Both the position numbers and the translations under genes were made by a program. The notes under the pieces were generated by a model, which had not been told where the DNA came from, ran no database searches, and saw nothing but the letters and a program-made list of their open reading frames with translations. Below are positions 63,408 to 64,000 of a DNA stretch of 64,000 bases, one piece after another (the stretch's first letter is position 1; every line of letters starts with the position of its first letter). Source of the DNA: Enterococcus sp. 9D6_DIV0238 (lineage in GTDB: Bacteria; Bacillota; Bacilli; Lactobacillales; Enterococcaceae); assembly GCF_002174455.2 (NCBI RefSeq), contig NZ_CP147246.1, positions 1,453,501 through 1,517,500 on the forward strand, read 5' to 3'.

Positions 63408-63503
63408 CAGAAGTGTTTAGCTCCGAGAAATAAGCTGAAGTTCACGAAAATTGCTCTTCAAATTTTTGTGAATTTCAGCTTATTTCCGAAGGAGTTACTT
63501 CTG
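63408..63503. repeat. 96-nt hairpin-forming intergenic element
   Basis: GAAATAAGCTGAA (63427-63439) pairs with TTCAGCTTATTTC (63474-63486), with further pairing inside (TTCAC/GTGAA), and CAGAAGT with ACTTCTG at the ends. No T tract follows, so it is not a simple terminator. Possibly a repeated element of the species. Confidence 0.6.
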
Positions 63504-63525
63504 CTTCCACCGTTTATTCGTTTTC

Positions 63526-63574
63526 AAAAAGGGACTGGGTTGTAACTCGTAGAGTTATGTCCCAGTCCCTTTTT
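63526..63574. terminator. Strong bidirectional terminator
   Basis: AAAAAGGGACTGGG pairs with CCCAGTCCCTTTTT, with an inner GTAACTC/GAGTTAT part. It separates the surface protein gene and the convergent LURP-one gene. Confidence 0.92.
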
Positions 63575-63581
63575 CTTTTTT

Positions 63582-64000
63582 TCAGGAGGAGCTGGAACTT
63601 GCTGCTTCTTCCTGTTTAACAAAATCGATTGCGATGACAACTAAAATAATCGTATGTTCAAGAGACTGCTCATAAATTTCAACTTCGTAGGTATCGCCCC
63701 ACGTAAACCACTTTTCATTGACCGCTGCGACCACCTCTCCATTTTGTGAAATTTCAAAATGCTTCCCCCACCAATCACCTTGAATCGCCAGACTTTCAGA
63801 CTCTATTCGATATTTTGCTTTGAAAAGCGTCAGCTGCTTTTCAATCACCATTTCTTCCTTTCCATCGACTGCTATAAAAAATTTAGGTAAGAAACTAAAG
63901 ACCTTTTTGGTAATCGTGCCAATCACCTGATTATTCAGATCCTTGATCGTAAACACTTTAGGGATCGACAGGAAACTTCCTTCGACCATATATCGATCTT
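63582..64000 (-). CDS. LURP-one-related (YxjI-like) protein, cut by the right edge
   Basis: The C-terminal 139 residues of a minus-strand gene. The frame stays open to the edge and reads DRYMVEGSFLSIPKVFTIKD, matching the LURP-one fold (a Tubby-like barrel: DRY-x-V-x-G-x-F, then SFLPKFFIAVDG). An internal ATG at 63989 is probably not the start, since the conserved DRY motif lies upstream of it. Function of these proteins is unknown; plant members bind membranes. It ends in a Ser-rich tail (EEAASSSSS). Confidence 0.82.
   Translation of the reverse strand, partial: DRYMVEGSFLSIPKVFTIKDLNNQVIGTITKKVFSFLPKFFIAVDGKEEMVIEKQLTLFKAKYRIESESLAIQGDWWGKHFEISQNGEVVAAVNEKWFTWGDTYEVEIYEQSLEHTIILVVIAIDFVKQEEAASSSSS

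Overview
The window looks like a chromosomal segment of an Enterococcus-type low-GC Gram-positive. The support is the WxL-domain surface proteins with their DUF916/DUF3324 partner, sortase-anchored proteins, an Mga-like regulator, LicT-type PTS control, a GH18 chitinase, an EfrAB-like ABC pair and AGGAGG ribosome sites throughout. I see no tRNA, rRNA, CRISPR array or insertion sequence. Most genes are on the minus strand.

Layout. 1-6 kb: end of a DJ-1/PfpI-like gene, a PrfA-like Crp/Fnr regulator divergent from an MFS transporter, then a lipoate ligase operon with a MetNIQ-type ABC transporter. 6-11.4 kb: a wall protein with GA-like and ChW repeats, beside an integrase gene enclosed by inverted recombination sites. 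11.6-18.4 kb: beta-glucoside PTS, LicT, two GH1 enzymes and an RpiR regulator. 18.4-25.6 kb: a tandem non-coding repeat, a chitinase, a Crp regulator with a YczE-like membrane protein, an LssY-type protein and a LysM hydrolase. 25.7-30 kb: an envelope operon with an Asp/Tyr-rich coiled coil, a GH73-LysM autolysin and an unknown protein. 30.8-45 kb: a long WxL surface-complex locus. 45.2-46.7 kb: a second integrase cassette. 46.9-64 kb: an Mga-like regulator, metal P-type ATPase, OppA, OsmC, phosphoesterase, thioredoxin, MerR with EfrAB-like exporter, LUD protein, QueG, an LRR/MucBP surface protein and a LURP-one protein.

Main result. Two paralogous tyrosine-recombinase genes (9853-10944 and 45333-46433) are each enclosed by inverted copies of a recombinase core site: two 9-bp arms around a 7-bp spacer. 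Each also has a pair of TGACGGC motifs at 12-bp period on both sides of the gene. Each cassette abuts the 5' side of a surface gene system: the GA/ChW protein (cassette 1), and the regulator heading the WxL locus (cassette 2). Cassette 1 carries a near-consensus promoter (TTGACA, 18 bp, TACAAT) that now points away from the surface gene; inversion would point it into that gene. I infer a family of self-encoded invertible switches giving phase-variable surface display, with cassette 1 assembled in the OFF orientation. This rests on sequence architecture only; inversion was not observed.

Other points. The WxL locus encodes two signal peptidase I homologues, one lacking both catalytic residues. 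The PrfA-like regulator has a PrfA-box-like palindrome in its divergent promoter region. The lipoate ligase shares an operon with a MetNIQ-type transporter whose ATPase lacks the usual C-terminal sensor domain.
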